Source: Sternotherus odoratus
Taxonomy: Eukaryota > Chordata > Testudines > Kinosternidae
DNA: 64,000 nucleotides
Direction of reading: 5' to 3'
Assembly: GCA_032164245.1 (NCBI GenBank)
Contig: JAVMKO010000003.1
Coordinates: forward strand, 65,542,390-65,606,389
Shown: piece by piece, positions 22,611 through 33,059 of the stretch
How positions within the stretch are numbered: the stretch's first letter is position 1
Layout of the letters: each line of letters starts with the position of its first letter
Made by a program: the position numbers and the translations under genes
Notes under the pieces: generated by a model
What the model saw: only the letters and a program-made list of their open reading frames with translations
Database searches by the model: none
What the model was told of the DNA's origin: nothing

Positions 22611-23475
22611 GCTGAATCTATATTCACTCTGTTTTCTCTCCGATGATTTCTCAGTTTCTATAGTGATCGTGGAAGGGAAAAGCACCTTGAAGTGTTGAGT
22701 TACGCCCTGATCTTGCAAAGAGCTCCCTCTGGTTGGACCATTACACTGGGCAGAGCCTCATTGACTTAAATGGAGCTCTGTGCAAGTGTTGAAGCCTGCT
22801 GCACTTCACTGCAGGATCTAGGCTTCAGCTCATTTCTTCCATCTTCTGTAAGGACACAGTTCTAAATATCTTCACACACTGAACTCTCACCTAAGTCTCG
22901 GTCATATCTACACACGTTCCTGTATCTTTAATTATTTAATCATCTGAACTTGGCCATGACAGGATGGCTGTGTATATTGATTTTGCTTTTGTCAGTTGTC
23001 CAGGATTGTTAACACACATTTCGACCCTTCGGAAAACCCTTTTGTTTTCAAGATTACAATCTCTTTCTCTGTAATTATTTTTTCCAGAAATAAAATAAGG
23101 AGAAAAATAAACCATAAGGTAAGCAAAAATTTCAGAAAGCAATACAATTTGAAGGCTGGCTATACAAAAACCTCAGATTTGTGAAAATTTGCCTAGATTA
23201 TATTTATCAAATCATCCCAATTGCTAAACCAGAGTTTGGGTAGTCTGGTTGGTTCACTCCAGTGACGAAATGTCTGAGTACACATGAAACTTCAACTAAC
23301 TGTAGACCAAGTACATCACGCAAAGGAAAACTTTTTTTTTAGGCCAAATTAATTCCTGGTACAAACCCAGCAAAATGAGTGGAATTACGAAGAGATACAT
23401 TTGTTCCTTTGTGATTAATGGGATCTCAGCAAAGTAGCACACCATTATGCTTGCTCACTATTATTATTATTTACT

Positions 23476-23516
23476 AGCATAAGTGCCCGGCGTTGCTCGG
23501 GTCAGTCGGAGGTGGG
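23476..23516. repeat. CCCGGCGTTGCTCGGGT short hairpin motif
   Basis: ACTAGCATAAGTGCCCGGCGTTGCTCGGGTC contains a near-palindrome (CCCGGCGTTGCTCGGG). I remember similar CCCGGCGTTGCCCGGGT strings as an end motif of repeats in several animal genomes, but I cannot name the family. It directly precedes the C-rich minisatellite and may have seeded it. Confidence 0.4.
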
Positions 23517-23760
23517 GAGGGGGCAGACAGTTGACACCCCCTGACCAACCCCAACACCCACCCTTCACCCACCCTGACACCTTCCCACCCCCCCGACCAA
23601 CCCCAACACCCCCCGGCTCACTTACCCCCCGACCAAACCCGACAACCCCACCTGACCCCCCAAAACAAACCCAACACCCCCACCTCACCCCCCGACCAAA
23701 CCCGACACCCCCACCTCACCCCCTGAGCAAACCCGACACCCCCACCTCACCCCCCGACCG
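23517..23760. repeat. C-rich minisatellite, unit about 31 bp
   Basis: Repeated units of the form CCCGACACCCCCACCTCACC followed by CCCCGACCAAA. Unit starts at 23670, 23701 and 23732 are exactly 31 bp apart; earlier units at 23602 and 23638 are 36 and 32 bp from the next. The strand is almost free of G. The reverse strand is correspondingly G-rich and could form quadruplexes. Open frames through it are artefacts of the repeat. Confidence 0.85.
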
Positions 23761-23802
23761 AACAGTGTATTTAATAATCTGTGTGCTACACAGTGCACCG
23801 TG

Positions 23803-23890
23803 AGCCGGGGGGGGGGGGGTGTCGGGTTTGGTCGGGGGGTCAGGTGGGGGTGTTGCGGTTGGTCAGGGGGTGTTGCGGTTGGTGGGGGGT
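23803..23890. repeat. G-rich inverted continuation of the minisatellite
   Basis: GGGTGTCGGGTTTGGTCGGG, GGTCAGGTGGGGGTGTTGCG and GTTGGTCAGGGGGTG are reverse complements of the units at 23517-23760. The two arms are separated by about 40 bp of ordinary sequence (23763-23802). A run of G residues marks the junction. Confidence 0.85.
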
Positions 23891-24065
23891 TTACTACCTA
23901 GAAGGCAAACAGAGAAAGGCAGGATGCCCTGAGAGATGCACAGGTAGGTTTCTGCACGTAACAGAAGTCATTCCGGTTCTTCCATATGCACAGTTCTGAG
24001 AAAAATAGAATTTCTTCACAAGGTGAATAGAAGAAGCTTTGGACTGGGTCTCTAACAAACTATAT

Positions 24066-24262
24066 GGGGGGAGGGATAGCTCAGTGGTTTGAGCATTGGC
24101 CTGCTAAACCCAGGGTTGTGAGTTCAATCCTTGAGGGGGCCATTTAGGGATCTGGGGCAAAAAATCTGTCAGGGGACAGTACTCGATCCTGCTAGTGTAG
24201 GCAGGGGACTGGACTCGATAACCTTCAAGGTCTTTCCAGTTCTAGGAGATTGGTATATCTCC
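24066..24262 (+). mobile_element. turtle tRNA-derived SINE (Cry/Pol III SINE type)
   Basis: Begins GGGGGGAGGGATAGCTCAGTGG, holding a Pol III A-box-like TAGCTCAGTGG (24077-24087), and continues to a B-box-like GAGTTCAATCC (24120-24130), so the 5' part is tRNA-related. The tRNA-unrelated body (CATTTAGGGATCTGGGGCAA) is followed by a LINE-related 3' part (GGGGACTGGACTCGATAACC, TCAAGGTCTTTCCAGTTCTA). This arrangement matches the SINEs described from cryptodiran turtles. It is not a tRNA gene: no cloverleaf 3' half is present. It ends in an AT-rich microsatellite, and the target duplication is not clear. Confidence 0.85.
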
Positions 24263-24290
24263 ATTTATATATATATATATTATATATCTC
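24263..24290. repeat. (TA)n tail
   Basis: A run of TA dinucleotides immediately after the SINE body, probably expanded from the SINE tail or the target site. Confidence 0.75.
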
Positions 24291-25654
24291 AGGCCTGCAT
24301 TTCTTCATGCTGCCATTGAAGTTAACGAGAGGTTTTTTGTGAGAAAGCAGCATAGACTCTCATTGAATAAAGGCCTATTCCTGCTATCATAGAAGGTAGT
24401 ACACATTTTTCTTTTGACTACCAAAAAAAAAAAAAAAAGTAGGACAGAGCCCTGTAAACTTCCTGATTTAATTACCTCCCATACTGACTGAAGTACAAAA
24501 TAAAAAATGTAAAAAATATTTACTCCACTTTTGTGACGTAAAATGTCCTATGACATGAAAGTATTTCATGAGTTTTTCCCTTGCTAAATGTTTGCAATGA
24601 ATTTGCTTTGTTCAAATAGTCACTGTGGGCCAAATTTACCAACATAATTATCTAAAAGGATATCTCATTCCCAAAGCCTTACTTGGACATCTAAATTAAC
24701 ACTCACCCAAATACACACATTAGGAATTTCAATGCTATTTGGCGTGCCCCTCTATGGAAGTGGTGCCCAAACTTTGATGCCTTGCTTTTAAAAATGGGGT
24801 CAGAATATGTAGTGAGACAACCACAAGGCTTCATTTAATAACAGCTATGACAACCTATTTGTGTGCAAATGAAGGACCAAATTTTGCTTTAATCTATTCT
24901 GATAAATGTTGGTTTCAGTGGAATGATTCTGGATTTATAGACAGTGGCATTTGCCCCTAAGACTATTTTAGGCCCCATCCCATCCTGATCAAACCCAACT
25001 GTACATTTTGGTTCTGTGTGTCCACGGACACTCCACTGAACACACAGCCCTATATGTTGAGAGCTTGAGTCTGATCTTAATCACACCGCTGCAAAGCAGG
25101 AGCAACTCCCTCAAAGTCAATAGATTTGAGTTATACTGATGTAAGCCAGAAGAGATTCTAGCCTTGCAAGTCTATCTTATATCTGGAGATGGAAGATGTC
25201 CCTTGGTAGAGTATTTTGACGTATAGTAGAACAGTACACTCCTATGACATGCCATTGGTGTTTCATTGATGGAACAGAGTCTGCTTGTACATGGTGTGGG
25301 TGAGAGAAATGTAAAGTTAGTTTGAGCACTTCTGGAACTTTGACTTGGAAGATGAAAAGACACTCAAATCAAATTTAAATAATAATATCCGTTATTTTCC
25401 AGGCGTGGTCTAAAACATTGCCTCTCATAAGAGCTGTCGTAGCATAATACTGCAGAACTGTAGTGATTGCTGTAGTCATTGGTATAAGGATACACTCCTG
25501 AGCCTGTAGGGATTTTGTAGCTAGCATGGATAATAAAGTCAATAGACAGTCTCTGGGCTTGATTCATCACTCTGTTTACTCCAATTTTACATGGGAGTAA
25601 CTCAGGAAGTAATGCAGTGGGATATCAGGCCCTTTGTGGTAGGCAGGCCTGAAA
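24291..25654. other. intergenic DNA with foldback fragments
   Basis: No gene seen. A poly(A) run lies at about 24423-24438. Blocks at 25068-25160 and 25555-25632 (GAGTCTGATCTTAATCACAC...CTCAAAGTCAATAG; GGGCTTGATTCATCACTCTG...GATATCAGGCCC) belong to the short foldback family. Confidence 0.5.
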
Positions 25655-25800
25655 GTTTGGCAGTACAGCCCACTGGATAGAACACTGGACTGGGAGTCGG
25701 GAGCTTATTACCAAGACTGCCACTGACTTGCTGTGTGACCTTGGGCAGGTCACATCACTTCCCTGCTCCTTGATTTCCCAATCTTTAATTTCCTGGCCTC
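25655..25800 (+). mobile_element. MIR-type CORE-SINE
   Basis: CCCACTGGATAGAACACTGG, ACTGGGAGTCGGGAGC, CCACTGACTTGCTGTGTGAC and CTTGGGCAGGTCACATCACT follow the MIR 5' and core regions closely. The 3' part after about 25790 is not continuous; a possible tail ending AAGAATTATTAG occurs near 26010-26028, about 200 bp away. It is the best preserved MIR in the window. Confidence 0.85.
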
Positions 25801-28800
25801 CGCCGTCTGCACTTCATTGTCTTCAGTCTGAGCAACGAATGAAAAATGACTTCGCAATCAGGCATGTGACCTTACACACATTAAGTGCAATAATCATCCA
25901 AGACACTGCAAGATTTTAACTGCTTAAAGATGGCAAGTGAGGCTCAGGTAGCATAAATGACCTATCCATGTCACCCACCTTTGAGAATTAATAGTACTCC
26001 GTAAGTGCGCAGTGTGAAGAATTATTAGCTACTGATTGTTATTATTAGTCTGGGCCCTTGAAAAAACATCTCAGTGGTATGTATTAATGGATTATAAATC
26101 ATCTTGTGCTCCTCTCCTCCCCCTCTACAGTGCTCTTTTTAGTGTACAGGTAGCTTTTTCAGGAATGAACAACTGTCTCCGCTCTGATGGAATGTTCCAC
26201 CAGGAGAAAAAACGAACCCACTCAGCAGTCATTCAGGATGCCCGAGCATTTGGGGAGTGGCTGGAGCAATCACCAGGAGCAAAACAGAAGTGCTTCAGAG
26301 CCCTAGGGAAATCCTGCCGGTTGACTTGCTGGTACAGAGGTCCAAAGAGTGATTTACAAGCAGGGTCAGGTAGAGGAGCTTGACACAAAAGGGTCAGAGA
26401 GGAAAAGAGACGGGCCACATCCTTATTGTAGGTTGACATCCAGAGGACAGGGGGAGGGGGGGAATTGAATTTCTTAACAATGTGAATTATAAAATCATTT
26501 CCTGTGTTGGGCTTAGGAAAGAGAGGAGAACCCAAAGATCTTCCACACAGAAAACAGCTTTTGTTAAGGCTTTTGGCCTACGGAGGCTGGGGGTAGGGTG
26601 AAGAGGGAAAGTGCTGGCATATTTTTGGCTCTATGCCCTGGACAATATTTTTTTTTAATCCCAGTCTTTATTTTTCAAAATAAAATGATCGTGAGGCAGC
26701 AACAATGGAGAAAAAGAGTTGAAATTTGGTTGGCTTTTCTTTCCCCTCTATCCCCCCACTTTCTGCCATGAAACAGAAAGTATCTCCTTTATTATATACA
26801 GTAGCTGGGTTAAGCCATCAGACCAAAGGCCAGGAATTCAACAAGATACTTTTATACTTATTGATCCTTTTTTAGGGAGATTGTTTTCATGAAAGTTTAA
26901 TTCACCTTTTTAGTTTATCGGCTACACATTTTATCCTGCTTCTTTGTGAAAAGCTAATCCAGCAGTAGGTTTTAGTTTGCCTGGTGTAACTTTTCAGAAA
27001 TTGTATATCTACATAGCAACCTCACTGCAGGCAGCTTATGGCAGGGTATCACATGTCAGAAAGATGAAAAGAACTCCAAATCTGAGCTGCACCACAAACT
27101 TGATTCTTGGACATATATATTTTCTGTACTTAATATAAGTGTCAAGAAGGCAGTTTCAAGGCCAGAGTGGCGCAAACTTTTATCTTGTTGGTGACAAAAA
27201 AATGACACATGACCTCAGTTCAGGCCTGCTTGGACAATCAGATGTGAAACAAAGGTTGCCTTTTTCCTCCCCTGGCCCCTCCACCCCCTTGTCACTGTTG
27301 TCTGCTTCCAGCTGCAACCTGAGCCTGGATCCTGAGCCCAGTGTCCAGATTAGAGATTGTTGACTAAGATTTAGTGGTGAAACTTGAGCCAGCCCCTGTT
27401 GATGGCACAGCCTTGAAGGAGCAGGTTTACTTAAAGCCAAAAGAGAGATTACATGTCAGACAAGAACCTGGCTTTTCTTTATCACAAACTTCCTGATCTG
27501 CCTCTGTTTTAATAGTTTTTTAAAATGCCCACTTTCAATTCCTTCTATATGGTGTCATAAATCAGGAAATTAACAAGTGTGTAGCTGGCCTTTGCCACAG
27601 TCAGAGACAATGAGGTTTCTGTGTTTTTAACCAATGGGTAGCACTTAACATAATCAATGCAGAGCTACGTGCAGAGAGGATGAAAAATGGGGGCTTGGTC
27701 TCACCACTGACAAGGTATTTCTCATCACCCAAGCAAGCTGCTTTTATGAGACTATGACATGCCCTGGAAGCTTGCTCTCCATTTTGCAGGAGAGTCATTA
27801 AAAGAAATCATTGCATCTCTTTTTTCCCCTTTGGCATGCACGCTGCTTTTCCTTGGCTTCTGATTTCATCCATCTTTCAGGCGCTTCGTGCCTTTGGTAA
27901 TTTATGTGCAAGATTTTTCCAAACCTCCAAATGTTTTTCCATTTGGCAAACTCTATCCTGAAGCCTCCACAAAATGTAACTGTAGAGTTTTCTTGTACTT
28001 GAAAACATGAGCTCTGTGAGCACAAAGTTGTATCTAATACTTGTAATCCTGTATACCACTGCTACGCATTTATACAGAACAATCAAAGGGGTCGTCCCCC
28101 TGCTATCATCCCCTATATTTTATACACTAGAAAGATTTCTGCTACAAGAGTTGTTGGGGGTTTTTTTAACTGTAGTTTTTGGAAGCTTCAGAGTACCATA
28201 TGGAGAACTATTTTATCCTACTGCTGGTGGCTTTTGCAGTACTGACTATAAATTAGATAACTGTCCTTATGTCTGATGCCATATATCATCATTCAGACTT
28301 GTCATCCCTTACAGCAAAGTCCTACAAGAAGTGAATAGAAAGTGATAACCTTGCCATCATATAGAACTTAATAGAAAATTGTCTCCCTGCTGTCAAATTC
28401 TATAGGATGGCTAAGAAACAACAGGCAGGATTTCATTCTCCATTAAATTCTATAGCTTTCAGAGTAATTTTTGTAGAACTTTCCTGGTTTTATCCTTATT
28501 AAACGCCGTAGGATTTTTCCACAAGCGGTGCTGATTAACAGATGCTCAGGCCAGGATCTTCATAGGAGCCTAAGGGAGTTGGCACTCTAATGCCATTCAG
28601 TTTCATGAGAACTGGGCAATATTAGTGGGAGAAGTGATCACTGAGGATCTGGGTAGATTGGCACCATAATCTAGCCTGACACAACATTTTTTCAGGAAGG
28701 TAAATCTTGTAGACGATATCATGAAATGTTTTCTATAATTTAATCCATTGAGTGACACCCAAAAATCCTACTGTTGAAAAGGTTGGGAATATGATCAAGA

Positions 28801-31399
28801 TAAGACAGCTGGTTTGCCTCCAATCTACACTCATGGGAAATTATAGGAGAGTGAGGAACAACAGCAGTGGCTTTTCCTATATATATATATTTTTAATCAC
28901 TGTGTAAATATACAGGATTTCCCTATAACACATTCAAATTTCTTGAACTAATTTAACTGAACTGAGCAGCTGAGAAAAACAAACTGATTAAACATTTAAC
29001 AGACCAGACAACATTTACTCAGGCAATACTTACATTAATTTTAATAAGAGTTTTTCCTGTAAAGGATGGCCCGATTGGGCCTAAAATACACTACTTTTAC
29101 ATGGCTCATGCTGAGTCACATATACCTATTGCTTGGTAGTCCGGGTACAAATGTTAAATGTGTATATAGAATCCTGGAAGTGGTAGTTCTCATCTACAAA
29201 TGCTTACCCAAACTATTGCATTGAAACAGAACTGACCTGGGAAGAACTATATACATTTTTGCTTATGAAAGACCAGACTCTGCTCTCTCTTGATGTAAAC
29301 CCATAGACTTCCACAGATTCACACTGGTGTAAGAGAGAAGAAAACCAGGGTCAGTGTTAGTGAATTTTTAAAAAGTGGTAGGAACATGAAAATGTAGGGC
29401 GTGAGGTCAAAATTCTGCTTTCACTTACATGAGTGTCAATCCAGAGCAACTACAGAGATGTCAGTGGAATTGCTCTGGCTTCACATGGGGGTAGCAGAGA
29501 GCAGAATTTATTGTATACATTTCCTTTTTCACTCTGCTGAATTACAGTGACATCTCTCTGGAGAGACATGACATCCACATTAATAGCAAAACATTTCATT
29601 GTGATCAGAGCTATTACAGTGAATTAATTAATTTTGTATCACTTAAAACAAACTATTCCCTGACTAAATCATTAAGAGTATTATTAGTGTAGGCATAAGA
29701 AATGCTTTCCTCTTGAGTAATTTACTTTCTCTTAGGTGATTTTGGGTGTTTGTTTCTTTTATTTGATTGATAAAATAACCTGCTCAATTATCAACATATA
29801 TTAGAAAATAATATCCGGCCAGGGAGGAAATGTAATGTTTGGGGAATGCCACACAGGAGATGCAATGGCATGAACATAGCAGGATTTAGTCTCAGCTAGC
29901 AGATCAGACTGCAGTATCACAGTGCAGCATTTTCCTATATTTATATTGCCTTTTGTTTTGTTTTTCACGGGCTGAATGATTTTCCTGCTCTCTCAAACGC
30001 CTCCACACTGCATCCAATTTGCTCCTCCAGAACTAATCGACTAGTATAGCAGGTCACTACCCCTGCTGAACTCAGCCAACAAGCCGACCATAACCCCAGC
30101 AGATGTTTGCGTTTTACAGGCCAAATGAGAGCCGGACAGACCAACCAAATACCAGCTCCACAGATGTGGAACCTGGCCACTTGACACAGGAACACAAAGC
30201 ACTGTCCTGTCCAGCAGTGCTGGGGCTTCCAGAGGAGCAGAAGGTCTGAGAGACTAATTAGCCTGCAGAGCCAAGATGCGGGCCCATGCGCCATCATTCT
30301 GGTGTGTGCAAAGTCCTTTAATGAAACACTGCATGAGTGCAATCAGATGAGGCGCCTCTCTAAATTCACCTTTGAGTCTGGCAGTCACCTGAGTTCATTA
30401 AGTTCCCTAAATGTGCCAACATGCCATGTGGATGTTCTGCCACTGATCGCTGGCTAGATCAGTGGGACTAAAAGGTTGCTATCATTTCTACAATCGGAGG
30501 AGTGCCTGCGATTTAAAAGGCTTGGAAGAAAGAATGATCCTATGACCCTGACAAAAGAGAGAAGCTACTTCTATTTGTTTATGATATATTTCTAGTAAAC
30601 AATTTACAGCCCACTGTGGTAAGTCAGAGAAACTGAAGATGGTGGGGCCAGTACAGAATGCAGCTTTCTCATTCATGGCACATAGTATGTTTCCACTTGA
30701 CAAGCAGAATAATGTTGTGTTATCTCCTATGACAGAGATTCTTCAGGGTTAAGATTAACACACTTTTAAATCCCTGCAATTTCCACAATCCCCAGTCATT
30801 CCTCTGGTAATAGGCCTTTAGTAGCATTAAAGTCTCTTTCAAAGACGATCTGAGGAGACATTAGTGGTCAGTGTACACTAAAGTGCACGGTATGGCCCCA
30901 AATGGTCCATCAGTGTCACGGCTGATAACATTTGTTTTCAGAATGGACTGTTCTTTGTATCGTTTATGAATTAAAATAATTTAAACTGTAGAAACGGAGA
31001 CTTTTCGTTTCACTGCATCTGGGCTTACTGGGATTATTTGTGGCTCCCTTAGGGCAGTAACTAGTGAACAGATCAAGTTCTGCACCCCTTTAGAAACAAA
31101 GAATGGCACTATTAAAGACCGCATTTGCAGCTTTGACAAAAGCCACAATATAAACACAACTGTATTGTTACATGACCTGACAACCCCGCAGAGCAATGTA
31201 TTTATAAAGGGGCCTTTTAAGCACAAAACAATCCAGCCAGAGGCAGTACACAGGAGCAAAGGGGCATTTGTCAATGACAAAGCTCCCTACACAAATAGGC
31301 TCAGCTCACCAATGAATGATCTTCTCCCTTGCACTGGAGCACAAGGACCTCAATTCGGACAGAGTTCCTTGCATGTGCATGGATGGCACTCTTGAAATC
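25801..31399. other. intergenic DNA, largely unique
   Basis: About 5.6 kb with no supported gene on either strand. The open frames here lack known domains and are mostly under 130 codons. Foldback-family pieces occur at 29268-29355 and 29405-29510. The rest, especially 26.4-28.5 kb and 29.5-31.3 kb, shows no recognisable repeat. Such unique tracts are where conserved enhancers or an untranslated last exon of SOBP could lie, but I see no direct proof. Confidence 0.5.
29405..29510. repeat. short foldback repeat
   Basis: AAAATTCTGCTTTCACTTAC is inversely matched by GGGGGTAGCAGAGAGCAGAATTTA, with CCAGAGCAACT and AATTGCTCTGG as an inner matching pair. The hairpin centre is near GAGATGTCAGTGG. Confidence 0.65.
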
Positions 31400-32010
31400 A
31401 CAGCCAGGAGAAGCCTCAGCTCTCCCGCCGCTCCGGGCTGGCCAGGGCTGGGATAACGACAGTGCCCAGCCAGGGATTCCCTTCTCTTGAAAGCCCTGGG
31501 TCCAAACCACCACATTGTCTTTCCACTGGAGAGCGGCGGAACCGCAGCTTTACAAACGCCTCTGTCTCGTGCCCTTAGTATTCCCGGGGAAGTGTCCCCC
31601 TGGGGCTGCAGCTGCACGAAGCGTTTGGCGCTGGGGCGCCACCAAGCGGTGCTGCTCGCGCGCGCGCCAGGGCCTGCGGTGACTCTGCCCCGGCCGGGCC
31701 GCTGAACCTTCCATCTGGCGGGGAAGGCTCCGTCCAGGAGGACAAATTGGGCGCGCGAGGCATCGCCCAGCGTCCGGCAGCTAGCTCGGAATTTGTCCTG
31801 GCTTTTGTCTCTGTAACCCTGAAAGCGCCTGGTGCGTGTCGGTGCCCGATTTGATGAGGTAGGAAAAGGGCAGAAATGTTGCCTCTTAGCCACACGGTGT
31901 CAGCAGTGGGCTTGCAAGGCTCCGGCTCCGGCTCCGGACTGCATTGTCTCCTGCAAAGCGCGCTGCACGGCAAGGGTGAGTCCCCGGGACCCACTGCTCC
32001 TCGCGAACAC
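31400..32010. promoter_or_regulatory. orphan CpG-island-like block
   Basis: A GC-rich segment with many CpG dinucleotides, including GCTCGCGCGCGCGCCAGG (about 31647-31664), several CCGGGC and GGCGC blocks and CTCCGGCTCCGGCTCCGG (31919-31936). The flanks are AT-rich and CpG-poor. It is neither satellite nor a recognised transposon. Long open frames cross it on both strands (for example 31893-31306, 195 codons), but none resembles a known protein; stop-poor frames are expected in GC-rich DNA. It lies about 28 kb from SOBP and 30 kb from SCML4. It may be a promoter for an unannotated non-coding transcript or a regulatory island. Confidence 0.6.
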
Positions 32011-33059
32011 CTTGCTTGTTAGCCACACCGGGGGAGGTCTGTGTATATTGGCAGGACCCGTGGTTCAGCCTTGTGGAGGTTCAAGGTTCAAAAGGGACCG
32101 TTGCGTATTTTGTAAAAAGAATCATTTCTCCTAGTCACATCCCCCTCGATGCTGATTAAAGAATGAACACTAGAGAACTTGGAAGGTCATTCGACAACGA
32201 GTTTGTTTCCTTAAGGGTGTCGCTGAATGGCCATGAACTGGGGTGGGTAGTGTAATCAGACACACAGGAAGGCCAGCAAACCGTTCTCAGTAAACAGTAG
32301 TAAAAAAAACCCATGATCCATACTGTTTATGCCCCTTGTCCCCACATCATCTGCAGCCTGTTGTGTTCACTCTATTTCTCATCTCCTTTTTTCACTGGTT
32401 ATTTTTACTGTGCATCTTTGTAGTTCTCTTTTTATAAACTCCTCTTAAATGCTGGACATGAATGAAATGTAGGAGTTAGAAACAATAACAACTGCATCTT
32501 ATTGCCTGTTGTACATGAATGGTGGAGCTTTTCAAAGTGCCCCAAGTTATTTAGGAGGACAAGTTCTATTGAATAGAAACATGGTGGCACTTGTGCTCCT
32601 AAGTAACTAAATTACTTTTGAAATACCCACTTTCTGGGCCAGACTTTCAGTAGGGACAAATCGGTATCATCCCATAGACACCAGATAAAGATCTCTAACC
32701 TAAAATATATCACATTTTAAATAAATTCCTTTTTATTTGTAGGAGTCAGGAAACAACTGAGTGACTCACTGATTCTTTAGGTATGTGTCTAAGTCATGGG
32801 AAATCAATGGAGAAACATTTTTTGCTGCTCTGTATGGTTATTTATTATGTCTAGAGAGATGCCAGATCCCAAAGCAGTATTCCTCACTCCCTAGGTAAGA
32901 AGCAGGACACATGTTTCTCAACTGTTCTTCATTATGAAGTACATAGTTCATTTCAGAGCTAAGTTTCCATCTGCTATGTGCAAATCTAGGGTTCATCCCA
33001 CTATTGTTGTAAGTGATGAATAACACATTCGGAAATGCTGAGTCTAGAAACCGAGATTA
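32011..33059. other. intergenic DNA, nothing recognised
   Basis: One kilobase between the CpG-rich block and a CR1 LINE. AT-rich, with no gene or repeat that I can name. Confidence 0.5.

Noticed and set aside
23517..23760. CRISPR-like regularly spaced repeats
   Set aside because: The 31-bp units are directly tandem with no unique spacers, are C-only biased, and lie in a vertebrate genome. It is a minisatellite.
24066..24140. Possible tRNA gene
   Set aside because: It has A- and B-box-like strings but no complete cloverleaf, and it continues into a SINE body and tail.
31306..31893. 195-codon open frame on the - strand
   Set aside because: It crosses the CpG-rich block, where stop codons are rare in every frame. 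The peptide is Arg/Ala/Pro-rich and resembles nothing known to me.
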